From: Gammaproteobacteria bacterium
Lineage (GTDB): Bacteria; Pseudomonadota; Gammaproteobacteria; Poriferisulfidales; Oxydemutatoraceae
DNA length: 6,125 nucleotides
Reading direction: 5' to 3'
NCBI GenBank assembly: GCA_007570905.1
Contig: RKSI01000029.1
Coordinates: forward strand, 1-6,125
Shown here: positions 6,075-6,125 of the stretch, in pieces
Numbering within the stretch: the first letter of the stretch is position 1
How the letters are laid out: the number at the start of each line of letters is the position of its first letter
Translations under genes and position numbers: made by a program
The notes under the pieces: model-generated
Databases searched by the model: none
Told to the model about the DNA's origin: nothing
Seen by the model: the letters and a program-made list of their open reading frames with translations, nothing else

Positions 6075-6087
6075 CTTGCGTTGCAAG
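6075..6087. repeat. small inverted repeat upstream of the groE -35 element
   Basis: CTTGC, a 3-base spacer (GTT) and GCAAG form a 5-bp inverted repeat ending 3 bases upstream of the -35 hexamer. The position would suit an activator or repressor site, but a repeat this short can arise by chance, and I recognise no known regulator. Bases 6088-6125 beyond it hold no gene that I can support. Confidence 0.2.
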
Positions 6088-6125
6088 TGTTTGTTATGGC
6101 GCGGTTTTTTCCCGCAGCCCCGCGC

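Noticed and set aside
6096..6125. Possible hairpin around the T-run at the right edge (GCGCGG...CCGCGC)
   Set aside because: The T-run lies in the loop, not after the stem, and the structure reaches the window edge, so no terminator can be supported.

Overview
The window reads as a GC-rich gammaproteobacterial chromosome segment. The evidence is a gamma-type glutamate-cysteine ligase, an AmpD of the E. coli/Citrobacter type, and a GroEL/GroES pair very close to the E. coli proteins. The groE promoter has overlapping sigma-70-like and sigma-32-like elements, and I see no CIRCE-type operator. Species cannot be named from sequence reading alone.

Layout from left to right. (1) Bases 1-1283, minus strand: gshA, whose 3' end runs off the window. 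(2) Bases 1283-1834, minus strand: ampD, whose stop codon shares one base with the gshA start, so the two form an ampD-gshA operon. (3) Bases 1835-2067: no intact gene. This stretch holds two copies of a 10-bp direct repeat and a short ORF tail resembling the C-terminus of an IS30-family transposase, which I read as mobile-element debris. (4) Bases 2068-3821: a convergent pair, a plus-strand ORF (probable type II restriction endonuclease, TTG start) and a minus-strand DNA methyltransferase, with overlapping stop codons. (5) Bases 3902-3933: a strong intrinsic terminator for the groE operon. (6) Bases 3985-5962, minus strand: groES-groEL, with the groE promoter at about 6044-6071.

How the genes relate: ampD (peptidoglycan recycling) with gshA (glutathione synthesis), and groES-groEL (chaperonin), are core housekeeping units in the same orientation. 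The restriction-modification pair sits between them in sequence of visibly lower and more uneven GC, next to insertion-sequence debris, and looks like an acquired cassette. The most unusual content is this R-M pair. The methyltransferase has an atypical catalytic motif IV (DGGY where DPPY is usual) and an atypical motif I. The partner ORF has no clear nuclease signature that I can recognise by eye, so its restriction role rests mainly on context.
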